This document shows, piece after piece, positions 36,239 through 44,885 of a stretch of 64,000 nucleotides of DNA. Below the pieces are notes generated by a model. The model was not told the DNA's origin, made no database searches, and worked only from the letters and a program-made list of their open reading frames with translations. The position numbers were made by a program, and so were the translations under genes. Position 1 is the first letter of the stretch. Each line of letters starts with the position of its first letter. This DNA is from Streptomyces sp. NL15-2K (GTDB lineage: Bacteria; Actinomycetota; Actinomycetes; Streptomycetales; Streptomycetaceae): the NCBI RefSeq assembly GCF_030551255.1, contig NZ_CP130630.1:1550001-1614000 (forward strand), given 5' to 3'.

Positions 36239-37897
36239 GTGCGGCTCAGATGGTCCCTCAGAACCGGTCCGGCATCGCTCGCAGTGGTGATGAGTCTGAC
36301 ACTCACCGCCTGCCAGGACAGTGGTTCGGCGAGTTCAGGCAGCGGTTCCATGATGATCAATTACGCATCCGGAAAAACCGTGCTGCAGCGCAACTTCAAT
36401 CCGCTGACCAGCACCGGGGACGCTTCTCCGGGAACCAGGATCTATATGTATCAGTCACTCATGGGAGTGGATGTCCTCAAGGGTGGCGAATTCGAACCGT
36501 GGCTCGCCTCCGGGCAGAAACTGTCGCCGGACGGCCGTACGCTGACCGTGGACATCGAAAAGAAAGCCACCTGGAGCGACGGCAAACCGGTCACCGCCAA
36601 GGATGTGGTGTTCACCTTCCAACTGGTGAAGAAGACACCGGCGCTCAACTCGTCCGGCATCTCGTTCGCATCGGTGGCCGCGCAGGGCGAGAAGACGGTC
36701 GTCTTCCATTTCGACAAACCCGCCTTCACCCAGGTCGCGTCGATTCTCCAGCAGTACATCGTTCCGGAGAAGTACTGGACGGGAAAGAACCCGCTCACCT
36801 ACACCAACCCCGATCCCGTGGCCAGTGGCCCGTACACACTGAAGCGGTTCGACCCGCAGCAGATCTCGCTGGCGCTGCGCGGCGACTACTGGCGCAGCAA
36901 GATCCAGGTCAAGCAGATCCGGCTGCCCGTGGTGAACTCCGTCACCGAGATCTCCCAGTTGACCAGCGGCCAGGAGGATGTGAGCGGCGGCGCCATACCC
37001 AACCTGGAGAAGCAGTACGTCAACAAGGACCCGGCGAAGAACGGCTATTTCTATCCGACGTACGGAGCCCTGATCCTGGTCTTCAATCACGACCGGGGCG
37101 CACTCAAGGACGTCCATCTCCGTAAGGCGGTCGAGCTGGCGATCGACCGCAAACAGCTCATCCAACTCGTCACTCAGCTCGGCGCCGACCCGATCAGCCA
37201 GACCGGCCTGGACGCCACGACGCAGGGCAAGTGGCTCGACCCCGCGTACAAGGAGGCCGTCCAGACCGATCTCGCGGCCGCCAAAGCCCAGCTCCAGCAA
37301 GCCGGTTACACCCTGAGCGGCGGCAAGGCGGTCAAGGACGGCAAGCAGCTCACACTCAACTACATCGAGGTCGCCGAGTTCGCGGACTCCGTGCAGCGGG
37401 CCCGGATCATCGCCGACCAGCTCGGCAAGATCGGCATCAAGGTCAACGTGCAGCCCCTGGCCAGCGGCACCTACACCGACACCCGGGAGAAGGGAGACTT
37501 CGACCTGGCCTCGTACGGACTCGCGTACGGCGCTGTGCCGTGGCAGATCTACAACCCGCTGCTGAACAGCGAGTTCGCCGGCACACCGAACGGCGGCAAG
37601 GCGCAGACCAACAACTACCTGCGCTGGCGCGACAAGAGCACCGACGACCTGCTGAACCAGCTCGCGAACACCGGCGACGAGCAGACCCAGATCGACCTCA
37701 CCCGGAAGGTGGAGAAGATCGTCGTCGACCAGGTGCCGTACGTGACGCTGTCGAACATCACCGCCGGCTGCGCGTGGAGTGCCCGCAACTGGACCGGATT
37801 CCCCAGCAAGAGCAACCCGTACGACATCTGTGCGCCCTGGAACGGCGGACCGGCGTTCGAGAACGTGCTCGCCCATCTGAAGCCGGTGAAGCAATGA
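36239..37897 (+). CDS. Opp/Dpp-type (family 5) solute-binding lipoprotein, 552 aa
   Basis: Extracytoplasmic binding protein of the ABC importer. Seen: GTG 36239 after GGGAGG; lipobox LTLTACQ; SBP_bac_5 domain with LSPDGRTLTVDIEKKATWSD and GKPVTAKDVVFTFQLVKK (about 100-140), DPVASGPYTLKRFD, LRKAVELAIDRKQLIQ and LNYIEVAEFADSVQRARIIA. Family 5 proteins bind peptides but many bind oligosaccharides. Because the operon ends in a GH3 hexosaminidase and faces a fucosidase, an oligosaccharide ligand is inferred. Confidence 0.9.
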   Translation: MRLRWSLRTGPASLAVVMSLTLTACQDSGSASSGSGSMMINYASGKTVLQRNFNPLTSTGDASPGTRIYMYQSLMGVDVLKGGEFEPWLASGQKLSPDGRTLTVDIEKKATWSDGKPVTAKDVVFTFQLVKKTPALNSSGISFASVAAQGEKTVVFHFDKPAFTQVASILQQYIVPEKYWTGKNPLTYTNPDPVASGPYTLKRFDPQQISLALRGDYWRSKIQVKQIRLPVVNSVTEISQLTSGQEDVSGGAIPNLEKQYVNKDPAKNGYFYPTYGALILVFNHDRGALKDVHLRKAVELAIDRKQLIQLVTQLGADPISQTGLDATTQGKWLDPAYKEAVQTDLAAAKAQLQQAGYTLSGGKAVKDGKQLTLNYIEVAEFADSVQRARIIADQLGKIGIKVNVQPLASGTYTDTREKGDFDLASYGLAYGAVPWQIYNPLLNSEFAGTPNGGKAQTNNYLRWRDKSTDDLLNQLANTGDEQTQIDLTRKVEKIVVDQVPYVTLSNITAGCAWSARNWTGFPSKSNPYDICAPWNGGPAFENVLAHLKPVKQ

Positions 37898-37923
37898 CCA
37901 CGGCCAAGGAGTCCGCCCGATGA
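37894..37923 (+). CDS. Nine-codon coupling ORF (MTTAKESAR)
   Basis: ATG overlaps the binding-protein stop (ATGA) and its own TGA overlaps the permease ATG. The permease Shine-Dalgarno AAGGAG lies inside it. It could keep ribosomes moving from the binding protein to the permease, or be chance. Confidence 0.4.
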   Translation: MTTAKESAR

Positions 37924-38990
37924 CGGCGACGACGCTTCCGGCCGGTGACGCACGGCCGTCGGCGGCCGCGGGCGGGCTCGCCCGCCGCCGTCGCGGCGGT
38001 CGGGCCCGGGTCCTGCTGCGCCGCCTCGGCTTCTACGTCGGGACCGCCGCCGTGGCCATCACCCTGAACTTCGTCATCCCCCGGCTCATGCCGGGGGATC
38101 CCGCCTCCGTCATCCTGAACAAGCTGGCCCAGCGCTCACAGGTCACCCCGGCGACCGAGAAGTCCATCAGGGCGTTGTTCGGCGTCCCCGACCAGAACCT
38201 GTGGCAGCAGTACCTGCACTACCTCTCCCAGATCGCGCACCTCGACTTCGGGGTCTCCACCGCGTACTTCCCGCAGCCGGTGCGCGAGTTGATCTCGCAA
38301 GGCCTGCCGTGGACGCTGGGCCTGGTCAGCCTGACCACCATCCTGGCGTTCCTGCTCGGCACCGGACTCGGCATCGTCTCCGGCGCCCGGCCCGGCAGCC
38401 GCCTGGACAGCGTGCTGGCGCCGCTCGCGACCTTCCTCGGTTCGATGCCGTACTTCTGGGTCGCCACCATGCTGCTTCTGCTGCTGTCGGTGAGCCTGCC
38501 GGTCTTTCCCTCGCAGAACGGCTACGACCTCAACCTCGGACCGGGCTTCAGCCCCGCGTTCGTCACCAGTGTGATCGCGCACGGTTTCCTGCCCGCCGCG
38601 ACCATCGTCGTCTCCTCGGTCGGCGGCTGGCTGCTCGGCATGCGCAACATGATGATCACCACCGTGGCCGAGGACTACGTCAGCCTCGCCGAGGCCAAGG
38701 GACTCGGCCGCGGGCGGATTCTGCTGGCGTACGCCGCCCGCAACGCCATGCTGCCGCAGGTGGCGGGCCTGGCCATCTCGATCGGCACGGTCGTCGGCGG
38801 CTCGCTGCTCGCCGAAGCGGTCTTCGCCTATCCCGGCATCGGTTACCTCTTCTACCAGGCCGTGGTGAACCTCGACTATCCGCTGATGCAGGCGCTGTTC
38901 CTGATCATCTCGCTCTCCGTGCTCGTGGCCAACTTCATCGCCGACTCCGTCTACGTCCTGCTCGACCCACGCACCCGGGAGGACGCATGA
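37920..38990 (+). CDS. DppB-type ABC permease, 356 aa
   Basis: Seen: N-terminal helix GFYVGTAAVAITLNFVIPRL with MPGDPASVI (typical of DppB/OppB), six transmembrane helices, and the EAA loop YVSLAEAKGLGRGRILLAYA; C-terminal VFAYPGIGYLFYQAVVNLDY. Membrane subunit of the importer. Overlaps the next gene by ATGA. Confidence 0.92.
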   Translation: MTATTLPAGDARPSAAAGGLARRRRGGRARVLLRRLGFYVGTAAVAITLNFVIPRLMPGDPASVILNKLAQRSQVTPATEKSIRALFGVPDQNLWQQYLHYLSQIAHLDFGVSTAYFPQPVRELISQGLPWTLGLVSLTTILAFLLGTGLGIVSGARPGSRLDSVLAPLATFLGSMPYFWVATMLLLLLSVSLPVFPSQNGYDLNLGPGFSPAFVTSVIAHGFLPAATIVVSSVGGWLLGMRNMMITTVAEDYVSLAEAKGLGRGRILLAYAARNAMLPQVAGLAISIGTVVGGSLLAEAVFAYPGIGYLFYQAVVNLDYPLMQALFLIISLSVLVANFIADSVYVLLDPRTREDA

Positions 38991-39931
38991 CACTCGCCGT
39001 CCCGCCGGCCGCCGCGCTCGCTCCCGCGACCGGCCGGCTGACCTGGCGCACGGCGCTGCGCCGGCTGATCCCCGCCAACCGCAAGGCCCGCACCGGGCTC
39101 GCGATCATCGCCCTGTACGTCCTCGTGGCCGCCGTCGGCCCGTGGATCGTGCAGTCGCTGATGGGCCTGTCCCCCACGGAAATCACCGGGGCGGTCCTTC
39201 AACCCCCTTCCGGGGCACACCCGTTGGGCACCACCCAGGACGGCACCGATGTCCTCGCCCAACTCGTCGTCGGCACCCGGACGTCCCTGCTCGTGGGCGC
39301 CCTGGCGGCCGTCGTCTCCACCACGCTGTCGGTGGCCGTCGGACTGATCGGCGGCTACTACGGCGGCCTGGCCGACTCGGTGCTCGGCGCGCTCACCAAC
39401 GCCTTCCTCGTCCTGCCCGGGCTGCCCCTGGTCATCATCCTCGCCGGGTATCTGCGGGGGCGGGGCGGGCCCTTCGCGGTGGCGCTGGTCATCGGACTGA
39501 CCGGCTGGGCCTGGGGCGCCCGCTCCAAGCGCGTGCAGACCCTCTCTCTGCGCAACCGGGACTTCGTCGTGGGCGCCCGGCTGCTCGGTGAGAGCAATCT
39601 ACGGATCATGCTCGTGGAGGTGCTGCCCAACCTCCTGCCGGTGATCTCGGCGACGCTGATGCTCTCGCTCGTCACCTCCATCCTCGCCGTCTCGGGCCTG
39701 GACTTCCTGGGCATCGGTGACATCAACGCCGTCAGCTGGGGCACCATGCTCTACTTCGCGCAGCAGCGGCAAGCGATGATCTCCGGTGCGTGGTGGTGGT
39801 TCGTGCCACCCGGGATCGCCATCACCGTGCTCGGCGCCGCCGCCGGGCTCGTCAACTTCGGCATCGACGAACTCACCAATCCGCGGCTGCGTGGCACCCG
39901 CCGCAAGGCCGTGCGGAAGGCGGCGCGATGA
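38987..39931 (+). CDS. DppC-type ABC permease, 314 aa
   Basis: Second membrane subunit. Seen: ANRKARTGLAIIALYVLVAA, the DppC hallmark HPLGTTQDGTDVLAQLVVGT, EAA-like loop RNRDFVVGARLLGESNLRI, and GIGDINAVSWGTMLYFAQQ. Overlaps neighbours by ATGA on both sides. Confidence 0.92.
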   Translation: MTLAVPPAAALAPATGRLTWRTALRRLIPANRKARTGLAIIALYVLVAAVGPWIVQSLMGLSPTEITGAVLQPPSGAHPLGTTQDGTDVLAQLVVGTRTSLLVGALAAVVSTTLSVAVGLIGGYYGGLADSVLGALTNAFLVLPGLPLVIILAGYLRGRGGPFAVALVIGLTGWAWGARSKRVQTLSLRNRDFVVGARLLGESNLRIMLVEVLPNLLPVISATLMLSLVTSILAVSGLDFLGIGDINAVSWGTMLYFAQQRQAMISGAWWWFVPPGIAITVLGAAAGLVNFGIDELTNPRLRGTRRKAVRKAAR

Positions 39932-40950
39932 ACCAGGACACCGCGGGAGACCTGCTGCTGGACGTGCGGGACCTGAGTGTCGACTACGGCTCGCAGGGCG
40001 AACCCCTGCCGGCCGTGTCCCAGGTGTCGCTGCGTCTGCGTCGCGGCGACATCCTCGGCATCGTCGGCGAGAGCGGCAGCGGCAAGACCACTCTCGTCAA
40101 CGCCCTCCTACGACTGCTGCGCCCACCCGCTGTCGTCCTGTCCGGCAGCGCCACGCTCCACCCGCGCTCGGGCGCCGCCATCGACCTGCTCCACGCCGAC
40201 GCCCGCGAACTGCGCAGGACGCGGTGGGAGCACACGGCCGTCGTCTTCCAGAGCGCCATGAACGCCCTCAACCCCGTCTCCAGGCTGAGCGCCCAGTTCA
40301 CCGACGTCCTGCGCGCCCATCGCCGTATCTCCAAGTCCCAAGCCCGCGAACGCGCCGCGCACATGCTCGAACTCGTCGGCATTCCCGCCGCCCGGCTGGA
40401 CAGCTATCCGCACGAGCTCTCCGGCGGGACGCGCCAGCGGGCCACCATCGCGCTCGCCCTGGTCTGCGAGCCGGATCTGCTGGTGATGGACGAGCCGACG
40501 ACGGCTGTGGACGTGGTGATGCAGCGGCAGATCCTACGCCAAGTGATCAGGTTGCAGCGAGAGTTGAGATTCTCCGTCGTCTTCATCACGCACGACCTGT
40601 CACTGCTGCTCGAGATCGCCGACCGCATCGCCGTGATGTACGGCGGGCGGATCGTGGAGAGCGGACCGGCCGGGGACCTGTACCGGGACCCGAGGCACCC
40701 GTACACGCGCGGACTGCGTGACTCGTTCCCGCCGCTGCGCGGACCGATGCGCCAACTGAACGGTATCCCCGGCAACCCGCCCGACCTGCGCAGCCTTCCG
40801 CCGGGCTGCCCCTTCCAACCACGGTGCCCGCATGCGACGCCGGACTGCGCAACCGCACCTCCCGCACTCATCGGGCACGGCGCGGACCGCGCGGTGGCCT
40901 GCGTCCACGCCCAGGACCTGCCCGCGCCGACCACTGGAGGGCGAGTATGA
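39928..40950 (+). CDS. DppD/OppD-type ABC ATPase, 340 aa
   Basis: Seen: Walker A GESGSGKTT (about 50), Q-loop VVFQSAMNALNPV, signature ELSGGTRQRATIALAL, Walker B LLVMDEPTTAVD, switch His FITHD, and the C-terminal Opp/Dpp Cys-containing domain (PPGCPFQPRCPHATPDC), which often holds an Fe-S cluster. Confidence 0.93.
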   Translation: MNQDTAGDLLLDVRDLSVDYGSQGEPLPAVSQVSLRLRRGDILGIVGESGSGKTTLVNALLRLLRPPAVVLSGSATLHPRSGAAIDLLHADARELRRTRWEHTAVVFQSAMNALNPVSRLSAQFTDVLRAHRRISKSQARERAAHMLELVGIPAARLDSYPHELSGGTRQRATIALALVCEPDLLVMDEPTTAVDVVMQRQILRQVIRLQRELRFSVVFITHDLSLLLEIADRIAVMYGGRIVESGPAGDLYRDPRHPYTRGLRDSFPPLRGPMRQLNGIPGNPPDLRSLPPGCPFQPRCPHATPDCATAPPALIGHGADRAVACVHAQDLPAPTTGGRV

Positions 40951-42056
40951 CCGACGAACAGGCCCCGGCGCGTACGGTCGCGGAACCGGCCCCCGTACTC
41001 GAAGCGGTGGACGTCACCGTCCACTACCCGGTGCACCGCGCACGCGGTGAGACCGTACACGCGCTGGAGAACGCCTCACTGCGCCTGCGTCCGGGCCGCA
41101 CAGTGGCCCTGGTCGGCGAGAGCGGCAGCGGCAAGTCCACCTTCGCCCGGACACTCGCCCTCGCCCAGGAGCCCACCAGCGGCAGCGTCCTGCTGTACGG
41201 GAAACCGGCCTCTGCGCGAGGCCGACGGGCCCGCCGCGCCTACGCCCGCCGGGTCCAGATGGTGCTCCAGGACCCGTTCGGATCACTCAACCCCCTGCAC
41301 CGCGTGCGATACCTGCTCGAACGGCCGCTGCGGCTGCACGGCACCGTCAGGGACCGTGACGACGTGGAGCGGCGCCTGCGGGCCCTGCTGGAACGCGTGC
41401 GGCTCACCCCGCCCGAGCGTTTCCTGGACGCCTTCCCCCACGAGCTCTCCGGTGGCCAGCGGCAGCGCGTCGCGATCGCCCGCGCGCTCGCCGTCGAACC
41501 CGAGGTGCTGCTCGGCGACGAACTGGTGAGCATGCTGGACGTCTCCATCCGGCTGGAGATCCTCAACCTCCTCGCCACCCTGCGCGACGAGGAGCACCTG
41601 GCCATGCTCTACATCACCCACGACATCGCCGGCGCCCGGTACTTCGCCGACGAGATCGCGGTGATGTACGCGGGGGAGATCGTCGAGTACGGCACGGCGG
41701 AGGACGTCACCCAGGCCCCGGCCCATCCGTACACCCGGCTGCTGCTGGACTCGACGCCGGATCCCGACCGGATGGAGTTCCTGGCCGGACGTACGAACCC
41801 TGGTGACGGCGTGGTGCCGGACACCGCCGAGGACGACTACGGGGAACCCCCGGACCTGGTCCACCCCCCGTCCGGCTGCCGCTTCCACCCGCGCTGTCCC
41901 TTGGCACGCGCAGCATGCCGCACCGAGCAGCCCCCGCGCGTTCAGGTGACGGACCGGCACTGGGCGCGCTGCGTGCTGCTGTCGGAGCCGAGCGACGACG
42001 TTGCCTCCAAGGTCACCGCAACGGGTGATACGACCACTGAGGCGATGAACCGGTGA
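40947..42056 (+). CDS. DppF/OppF-type ABC ATPase, 369 aa
   Basis: Partner ATPase. Seen: Walker A GESGSGKST, Q-loop MVLQDPFGSLNPL, signature ELSGGQRQRVAIARAL, Walker B VLLGDELVSMLD (Leu where most have Pro), YITHD, and C-terminal GCRFHPRCPLARAACR. Stop overlaps the GTG of the GH3 gene, linking transport and hydrolysis in one operon. Confidence 0.92.
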   Translation: MTDEQAPARTVAEPAPVLEAVDVTVHYPVHRARGETVHALENASLRLRPGRTVALVGESGSGKSTFARTLALAQEPTSGSVLLYGKPASARGRRARRAYARRVQMVLQDPFGSLNPLHRVRYLLERPLRLHGTVRDRDDVERRLRALLERVRLTPPERFLDAFPHELSGGQRQRVAIARALAVEPEVLLGDELVSMLDVSIRLEILNLLATLRDEEHLAMLYITHDIAGARYFADEIAVMYAGEIVEYGTAEDVTQAPAHPYTRLLLDSTPDPDRMEFLAGRTNPGDGVVPDTAEDDYGEPPDLVHPPSGCRFHPRCPLARAACRTEQPPRVQVTDRHWARCVLLSEPSDDVASKVTATGDTTTEAMNR

Positions 42057-43525
42057 CCGCCCTGCCCGGTGATCTGGTCGAGGCCGCGAACCGCTGCCTC
42101 GTCCTCGGTTTCGACGGCAGAACACTCCCCGGCGAGCTGAAACGGCTGGCCGACACCGGACTCGGCGGCGTCATCCTGCACACCCGCAACGTCGCCGGGC
42201 GGGCCCAACTGCGTGAGCTCACCGATGAGTTGCGCTCATTGCGGCCCGGCTTGCTCGTCACCGTGGACCAGGAGGGCGGCGGCATCAGCCATCTGGCCCG
42301 GGCCGGGGCGCCGGAGACCCCGGGGGCCTGGGCGCTCGGCGTCGCCGACGACACGGCGCTGACCGCCGCCGTCGCGAACGCGCTCGCCCGGCACCTGGCC
42401 GAGTGCGGAGTGGGCGTGAGCTTCGCCCCGGTGGCCGACCTGCACCGGGTCTCCGTCAACCCCATCGTGCGCACCCGCGCGTTCGGCGCCGACCCCGGCC
42501 ACGCGGCCCGGCACGTCACCGCCTGGACCGAGGCCACGCTGGCCGCCGGAGTCGCTCCGTGCGTCAAACACTTCCCGGGCCACGGCTCGACCGCCGTGGA
42601 CAGCCATGTGAGCGCCGCGCTCGACACCAGGGACGAGCGAGTTCTGCGCGAGATCGATCTGCTGCCCTTCCAGGCCGCCATCGCGGCGGGCGTCCCGCTC
42701 GTCATGACGGCGCACGTCGTCTACCCGGCGCTCGACGCCACCGCCCCCGCCACCCTCAGCCGCCGCGTCGTCACCGACCTCCTGCGAAGCGAACTCGGTT
42801 TCCAGGGCGTCATCGTGACCGATGCCCTGGAGATGAAGGCGATCGCCGACGGGGTGGGCGAGGCGGCCGGCGCCGTCGCGGCGATCGCCGCGGGAGCCGA
42901 CCAGATCATCATCGCGAGCCCGGACCCTCAGCTGTGGCTGCGCTGCCGGGACGCCCTGCTCGACGCGATGGTCCGCGACGCGCTCGACCCTGCCCGGGTG
43001 GTCGACGCCGCCCGCCGCGTCGACGCCCTGGCCGAGCGGTTCGCGCAGCCACCTGCCACCGGCCGCGGTACCGATCCCGGTCTCGATCCCGGTTCCGGGG
43101 ACGTGGGGCTGCTCGCCGCCCGCCGGGCCGTCCGGTGGAAGCCGCTGCCCGGTCCCGTCTTCGATCCCTTCGTCGTCGACCTCCACCGCCCCTCGCACCC
43201 CGCACTGGAATGGGCCCGTACGGACCTCGTCACACTCCTGCGCGAGGTCATGCCCGGTTCCGACGGCGTAGTGGCCACGCAGGGCCCCGTGGACGTGGCC
43301 GGCATCCTGCGGCGCGCCCAGGGGCGACCGCTGCTGATCGCCACCGAGGACGCGGACCTGTATCCATGGCAGGCCACGGCCCGCACCGCCCTGCTCACCG
43401 GCCGCCCCGACGCGCTCCTCGTCGCCACCGGCATGCCGGACGCGGAGACGGAGGCCGCGGACGGGCTGTGCGCGTACGGGCGGGGCCGGGCCAACCTGAG
43501 AGCCGTGGCCGAGGCGTTGCTCTGA
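42053..43525 (+). CDS. GH3 beta-N-acetylhexosaminidase (NagZ-like), 490 aa
   Basis: Cytoplasmic exo-hexosaminidase. Seen: VTVDQEGGGISHLARAG, the NagZ signature CVKHFPGHGSTAVDSH (Asp-His dyad acting as acid/base, about 165-180) and nucleophile VIVTDALEMKAI (about 260). A C-terminal extension after about 350 resembles the second GH3 domain in reduced form. No signal peptide. It is the last gene of the ABC operon and probably trims GlcNAc from imported oligosaccharides. Confidence 0.9.
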   Translation: MTALPGDLVEAANRCLVLGFDGRTLPGELKRLADTGLGGVILHTRNVAGRAQLRELTDELRSLRPGLLVTVDQEGGGISHLARAGAPETPGAWALGVADDTALTAAVANALARHLAECGVGVSFAPVADLHRVSVNPIVRTRAFGADPGHAARHVTAWTEATLAAGVAPCVKHFPGHGSTAVDSHVSAALDTRDERVLREIDLLPFQAAIAAGVPLVMTAHVVYPALDATAPATLSRRVVTDLLRSELGFQGVIVTDALEMKAIADGVGEAAGAVAAIAAGADQIIIASPDPQLWLRCRDALLDAMVRDALDPARVVDAARRVDALAERFAQPPATGRGTDPGLDPGSGDVGLLAARRAVRWKPLPGPVFDPFVVDLHRPSHPALEWARTDLVTLLREVMPGSDGVVATQGPVDVAGILRRAQGRPLLIATEDADLYPWQATARTALLTGRPDALLVATGMPDAETEAADGLCAYGRGRANLRAVAEALL

Positions 43526-43544
43526 CCGGACTCGTATCCAGGGC

Positions 43545-44885
43545 TCACATGGTTTCGAGGGCGTGGCCGTCGGCGGAACCGGTCAGCGCCGCGACGATCG
43601 CCAGGCGGTACACCCCTGTCGGCCGCCCCTTCCGATGGGTCTGGGCACATCCCTCGAAGGTGACCAGGCCGTGCGCGTGGAGTTTGCGGACCAGACGCCG
43701 ACCGCTGGGATCGGTGATGGCCATGGCATCGGCCAGTTCGCTCGGGGTGACGGTCCGTCCGGCCACATCGTGCTCGATCGCAGTCAGCCTGGACAACGTT
43801 GCCGGACTCAGCCCGACGGTGCGCGCGAGTTCCCGCATGCGGTCGCCCTGATCGCGGTGGGGCCGGGCCGACGGCTGCCCTGCCGACTGCCCGCCCGGCC
43901 CGATGGGCCCGATGACCAGTCCGCCGTCCTCCATCAGGTAGCCGCACGGCCGGTTCTCCGACTCCGCGCGGGCGGCGGCCCGTTCGGCCAGCACCACCGA
44001 GGTGCGGGCCGAGGGTCCCGCGCCGAAGCCGGCTGCCACCCGCACACCCAGCGACTCCTGGGCCCGGCCCAGCACAGGAACGGCGAGCCAGTCACGGCTG
44101 AGGCGCTCGAACAGCGTGCGGTGCCCGAGGACCACCACGCCGCGCCGGCCGCGGTTCTCGATCCAGCCGTCGGTGAGTTCGGGCGTGGCCCGCAGCAGGT
44201 GCAGCAGGTCCCTGCGGCTGCGCTCCAGGTCACCGGGGCAGCCGTGCCTGCTGACGCAGAAGACACCCGCGGCGAACCCGGCGGCGCCCGCCCGCTCGGA
44301 CCGGATGCGCAGCAACAGTTCATGCAGTTCCGAGCGGATGCTGGACGGTGTGGGCGAGCCGTTCAGCGCCCGCAGGACGCCGCGCAACTGCCGCAGCACC
44401 GCGGTGCGGGCGGTGATGACGTAGCCGTCGCCGTCGTGGAGGGACCGCTGGTGGAAGGCGCAGATCTCGTCGACACTCTGGTCATCGACGTACGGCAGGC
44501 AGGTGACACGGGTGCGGTCGAGGTGCAGCGCCTCCGTCACCTCGGAGACCACCTCGTGGTCGAAGGTGTCGATGCTGACCGGAACCGCCTGCCAGCCGCG
44601 GGCCTGCGCCTGGGCCAACGCCAGCGCCAGGTCGAGGGCGGAGCTGCGGGTGACCGCGATGGGGAGGGTGTGGGGGAGGACGTCACGGCAGGCGCGATAG
44701 GGAACGGCACCCACCAGCAGTCCGTCCAGGGCATGCCCGTCGACGAGGCTCTGAACGCGGGGCCGGATCTCCTGCTCGTGCCCGTAGGTGACCCACTTCA
44801 GTGAAATGCCGGACAACGGCTCGACGGCCTCCTCGAAGACCCCACGGCGGCTTGCGTGAACGACGAGTCCGATGGACAAGCTCAC
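43545..44885 (-). CDS. Predicted transcriptional regulator with unusual N-terminal domain, 446 aa
   Basis: Seen: C-terminal DNA-binding part with helix-turn-helix-like MRELARTVGLSPATLSRLTAIE, then a winged-helix-like RRLVRKLHAHGLVTFEG and basic tail (HRKGRPTGVYRLA). The N-terminal 330 residues (SIGLVVHASRRGVFEEAVEP, DGLLVGAVPYRACRDVLPHT, YVITARTAVLRQLRGVLRAL) look like a tandem alpha/beta sensor domain reminiscent of PrpR-N or substrate-binding folds, but no named family is recognised. GTG 44885 overlaps the GH20 stop (GTGA), so it is expressed with the secreted hexosaminidase. Candidate controller of the glycan locus. Confidence 0.6.
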   Translation of the reverse strand: MSLSIGLVVHASRRGVFEEAVEPLSGISLKWVTYGHEQEIRPRVQSLVDGHALDGLLVGAVPYRACRDVLPHTLPIAVTRSSALDLALALAQAQARGWQAVPVSIDTFDHEVVSEVTEALHLDRTRVTCLPYVDDQSVDEICAFHQRSLHDGDGYVITARTAVLRQLRGVLRALNGSPTPSSIRSELHELLLRIRSERAGAAGFAAGVFCVSRHGCPGDLERSRRDLLHLLRATPELTDGWIENRGRRGVVVLGHRTLFERLSRDWLAVPVLGRAQESLGVRVAAGFGAGPSARTSVVLAERAAARAESENRPCGYLMEDGGLVIGPIGPGGQSAGQPSARPHRDQGDRMRELARTVGLSPATLSRLTAIEHDVAGRTVTPSELADAMAITDPSGRRLVRKLHAHGLVTFEGCAQTHRKGRPTGVYRLAIVAALTGSADGHALETM

